This document shows, in pieces, positions 61,481 to 64,000 of a stretch of 64,000 bases of DNA. Made by a program: the position numbers and the translations under genes. The stretch is from Flammeovirga agarivorans. GTDB lineage: Bacteria > Bacteroidota > Bacteroidia > Cytophagales > Flammeovirgaceae. The DNA lies in the NCBI RefSeq assembly GCF_012641475.1, contig NZ_JABAIL010000003.1, forward strand, positions 808,318 through 872,317, given 5' to 3'. The notes under the pieces are model-generated. The model saw nothing but the letters and a program-made list of their open reading frames with translations. It did no database searches and had not been told where the DNA came from. The first letter of the stretch is position 1. The number at the start of each line of letters is the position of its first letter.

Positions 61481-62626
61481 TTAATATATGTCCCCATCTT
61501 CAGCCATAAGTATGTTTTGAATTCCCTCATCGATCATTTCGTGAAGTACATCATGACGGTCAAATTTGTCTGGGTCATTGTAATTTTGAACATGAACTAA
61601 TACGATATTCTTTACTTTCGATTCATTATAGACCCTCTTCAATAAATTAGGGAACATATGATATTCACCGATTGTTTTTACTTTTTCTTCTTCAGTTTCA
61701 CCTCCCCATGTAGCATATTTGATGTTCTTTCTAGTAATACCCTCTACAACTAATAAATCTGCATCTTTTGAAGCATTCACTAATCCTTCTGAATACGTAC
61801 CATCACCTCCAAAAACAACAATTCTACCATCAGGTTTACATGTAAAACGATATGCATAAGTATGTTTCAATGCTCCATGTTTAGTTGGGAAAGCTTCCAC
61901 TATTACATTTTCATCTTCAAATATTTTTCTACCATTATTGTCTATATTTTCACTTAATGGTACTCCTACTGCAGTTGCTCCGTCAGCACCTCTTTTACTA
62001 TCTGCTTGCGTCACATCATGCCTATCTATTTCCCAAGCTGCATTTATATGACTGATCATTTCATCTACTCCCTCAGGTCCATAAACTTTTTTATCTGCTC
62101 CATCATGGAATTTATATGGATTATTGATAAATGAAGGTAAGCCAACAGTATGATCTTCATGTAGATGTGTTAAAAACATATACTTAAGATTCTTAAACTT
62201 AAATGTATTTATCAAGTCAATATCTTTTTGAGCTTGCACTGCTTTTGTAAGACCTCGCCACCAGCCTTCACCACAGTCCACAAAATATGGATAACCATTT
62301 ACTACCAAGGCATGGGCTGCACCATTTCGAAAAGGGTTAGGTGTTGGAGTACCAGTACCTAATGTGATTACTTTTGATGAGAATTCTTTTGGCGAGCGAT
62401 CCAATGGAGCTCTATTTTCTTTTGTTGGCCAATTTTCTGGAGCAGTAAAAGGTGTATTTGGATTGGATGGTTCATGGAAAGGTACATTTAAATAATTCTG
62501 CTCCGTAGTCTTTTTTCCTAATTCTAAATTCTTTTCCCATCTGGATAATATTGTTTTGAAAGAATATAAACCAAATGGGACAATAACGATTAAAAGGGCG
62601 AATTGGATGTAATATTGCTTTTTCAT
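61481..62626 (-). CDS. Metallo-beta-lactamase-fold hydrolase, membrane-anchored or secreted
   Basis: A 381-residue MBL-fold protein with an N-terminal hydrophobic segment (YYIQFALLIVIVPFGLYSF) that is an anchor or uncleaved signal. The zinc motif is intact: FLTHLHEDHTVGLPSF (HxHxDH), with KHGALKHTYAYRF, GDGTYSEG and a late VHVQNY His supplying further ligands. The spacing resembles the RNase Z/AtsA group, which includes zinc-dependent arylsulfatases of marine bacteria, so a secreted sulfatase or phosphodiesterase role is possible. The substrate is not decided by sequence. It lies 83 bp downstream of the AraC gene on the same strand. Confidence 0.85.
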   Translation of the reverse strand: MKKQYYIQFALLIVIVPFGLYSFKTILSRWEKNLELGKKTTEQNYLNVPFHEPSNPNTPFTAPENWPTKENRAPLDRSPKEFSSKVITLGTGTPTPNPFRNGAAHALVVNGYPYFVDCGEGWWRGLTKAVQAQKDIDLINTFKFKNLKYMFLTHLHEDHTVGLPSFINNPYKFHDGADKKVYGPEGVDEMISHINAAWEIDRHDVTQADSKRGADGATAVGVPLSENIDNNGRKIFEDENVIVEAFPTKHGALKHTYAYRFTCKPDGRIVVFGGDGTYSEGLVNASKDADLLVVEGITRKNIKYATWGGETEEEKVKTIGEYHMFPNLLKRVYNESKVKNIVLVHVQNYNDPDKFDRHDVLHEMIDEGIQNILMAEDGDIY

Positions 62627-62709
62627 TTTTCTATTTGTTTAATGATAAAGCAAAGGTATCTCATCGTATTCTGAGGTAGTTGTATTTTTAATTTTGTCAG
62701 TTGTAGTTT

Positions 62710-63678
62710 TTATTTTATTCCATTGTTTTTCAAAAAATCGTTAGGTGAAACACCAAACTCTTTTTTAAATATTTTAGAAAAATAAGCCATATCTGTATAC
62801 CCTAAATGATAGGTTACCTCCTTAATTCCCATTTTATTAGTGATTAATAACTCTCGACTATAATATACTCTGTAATGATTATAGAATTTTAGAATGGTTT
62901 GCCCAAAGACTTTTTTGAAGAGTTGATTGCATTCCAATTCACTCATTGATAGTTGATTTGAAAGAGATTTTATATTAGGTTTTTCTTCTAAGTTATTCAA
63001 TATGGCATCTCTTATTATATAAGCGGCCTTAATATGATCATCTGTATTAGTTTCATTATTTGACTTTGTATTTATTCGTCGATAAAAATATTCAAAAGCC
63101 ATAGAGAATAGACTTTGCAATAATTGTTTTTGGACGACTTCTTTTTCTTTACTCTGATAATTATAAGTGGATGAAATAGCAGCTCTAAGAATATTGATAT
63201 CATCAAATGTTTCAAATAGAGAAAAATCGTTCTTATCTAGATATTGAATGTACTCTCCCATTCCTTTTTCTTTCAATTCCTCTTTTGAAAACAGCAATAA
63301 CACGTGATGAATACTTTTTATTTCATTAAAATCAAAGATGAATTTATTCTCCTTCTTCATCAACATCATTGTCATTTTTCCTAATTGATGTTGCTCTTGA
63401 TCTATATTGCTTTCGACCTTCATGCCTTGCATCAAAAATGAAAGAACATAGTCCACATTTTCATAATTAGAGAAATCTAAAATAAAATCATTAGATAGTG
63501 TGGAGTGAACCTTATCCACATTAAAAACAATGCTATATAAACCTTCTGATAGAGTATAATAATAGAACTCCCCTCCTTTCAACTGTCTGTAATTAGAGGT
63601 GTTTTGATTGGGTAATTCTGATAAAACTTTTCCGATTAACTGAGTGTGTTCTTCAAAAGAGGAGATATGAGTGATCAT
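62710..63678 (-). CDS. AraC-family transcription regulator
   Basis: A 322-residue regulator with an unassigned N-terminal sensing half (1-210, with no cupin motif that I recognise) and a C-terminal double helix-turn-helix of AraC type (about 220-320: KSLSNQLSMSELECNQLFKKVFGQTILKFYNHYR and VTYHLGYTDMAYFSKIFKKEFGVSPNDF). Cytoplasmic. It lies upstream of the metallo-hydrolase gene and may control it. The effector is unknown. Confidence 0.92.
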   Translation of the reverse strand: MITHISSFEEHTQLIGKVLSELPNQNTSNYRQLKGGEFYYYTLSEGLYSIVFNVDKVHSTLSNDFILDFSNYENVDYVLSFLMQGMKVESNIDQEQHQLGKMTMMLMKKENKFIFDFNEIKSIHHVLLLFSKEELKEKGMGEYIQYLDKNDFSLFETFDDINILRAAISSTYNYQSKEKEVVQKQLLQSLFSMAFEYFYRRINTKSNNETNTDDHIKAAYIIRDAILNNLEEKPNIKSLSNQLSMSELECNQLFKKVFGQTILKFYNHYRVYYSRELLITNKMGIKEVTYHLGYTDMAYFSKIFKKEFGVSPNDFLKNNGIK

Positions 63679-64000
63679 AAATCAATAATAAAAAGGGTAG
63701 TGATTAATTACAAAATGCAGTAGAACTAAATAGAATTTTTCATTTGATCTTAATCTTTAATTCAGTTTATACTATAATTTATGCGAAATATCTAAGCAAA
63801 TAATCTAGCTTCCGAATTTTGTAGAAATAATTCAACTTATCTGAAACAACAATAATATCAATTGTATTTATTGGTTATTTAATTTCTCTACTTATTTCAA
63901 ATAAACAAGTACGATAATCCCTTATTTTTTGAGATTGTTATCACTATATAAGTGTTAGATTTTCACTATATTATAGATATCACCTAAACACACATATAAA
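63679..64000. other. Intergenic stretch to the window edge
   Basis: There are 322 bp of AT-rich DNA upstream of the AraC gene. I see no open frame, RNA gene or clear promoter match in it; the next gene lies beyond the window. Confidence 0.5.

Noticed and set aside
1-64000. tRNA, rRNA, insertion sequences, integrases or phage genes
   Set aside because: None seen on either strand; no terminal inverted repeats or transposase motifs.

Overview
The window looks like chromosomal DNA of a marine, polysaccharide-degrading member of the Bacteroidota, most likely of the Cytophagales/Flammeovirga type. The evidence is strongly AT-rich DNA, several exact or near matches to the Bacteroidota promoter (-33 TTG / -7 TAnnTTTG), C-terminal sorting domains of the type IX secretion system (T9SS) on four secreted proteins, a Reg_prop/Y_Y_Y transmembrane regulator, TonB-dependent B12 uptake of the BtuG type, and sulfatases beside agarase-like and GH26-like enzymes. 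The genus is an inference; nothing in the window fixes it. I found no rRNA, tRNA, CRISPR array, insertion sequence or phage gene.

Layout. 1-2153: 3' part of a TPR/beta-propeller/OmpA envelope protein resembling PorE. 2200-5205: a small secreted protein and a membrane-bound spermidine-synthase-like protein, both on the minus strand. 5533-15887: a plus-strand run of two paralogous type I sulfatases, a small secreted protein and a complete MoxR-DUF58-DUF4381-BatA-BatB/C-BatD cluster with overlapping genes. 16164-19247: two T9SS-exported proteins of unknown function. 19312-25714: housekeeping genes (Nnr NAD(P)HX repair, secreted HAD phosphatase, MFS pump, DUF1254 lipoprotein, nitronate monooxygenase-like flavoenzyme). 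26219-31046: a 1451-residue mosaic of carbohydrate-binding-like domains, six Cys-rich repeats and a di-haem oxidoreductase, followed by a small T9SS protein. 31166-35455 (minus): a cobalamin riboswitch controlling BtuF-, BtuB- and BtuG-like proteins. 35586-38966: DUF1460 amidase-like protein, a MORN/NTR-like/Kazal-like fusion, a PH-domain protein and a GNAT acetyltransferase. 39153-46254: an ABC-HlyD-TolC set whose ABC ATPase has lost every catalytic motif, followed by a transglutaminase-like coiled-coil protein with Ser in place of the catalytic Cys. 46447-59863: a polysaccharide-related region without SusC/SusD (kelch-like lipoprotein, GH50-like agarase, double GH26-like T9SS enzyme, Y_Y_Y-LuxR regulator, c-haem lipoprotein, Cys-motif lipoprotein). 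60091-63678: Crp-type regulator with nitroreductase, then metallo-beta-lactamase-fold protein and AraC regulator.

How it fits together. The sulfatases, GH50-like and GH26-like enzymes and the CBM/haem mosaic suggest breakdown of sulfated or beta-1,3-linked algal polysaccharides at the cell surface by T9SS-exported enzymes. A 25-residue Cys motif (C-P-x-S-H-P-x-x-x-C-x-x-C-W ... G-C) links the double GH26 protein and the 59 kb lipoprotein, and a variant of it is in the partner of the di-haem mosaic. A TTGACGT(G) box recurs upstream of these same genes. The strongest candidates for undescribed biology are the catalytically dead ABC exporter set, the di-haem/CBM mosaic with its Cys-motif partner, and the sulfatase-MoxR-Bat linkage.
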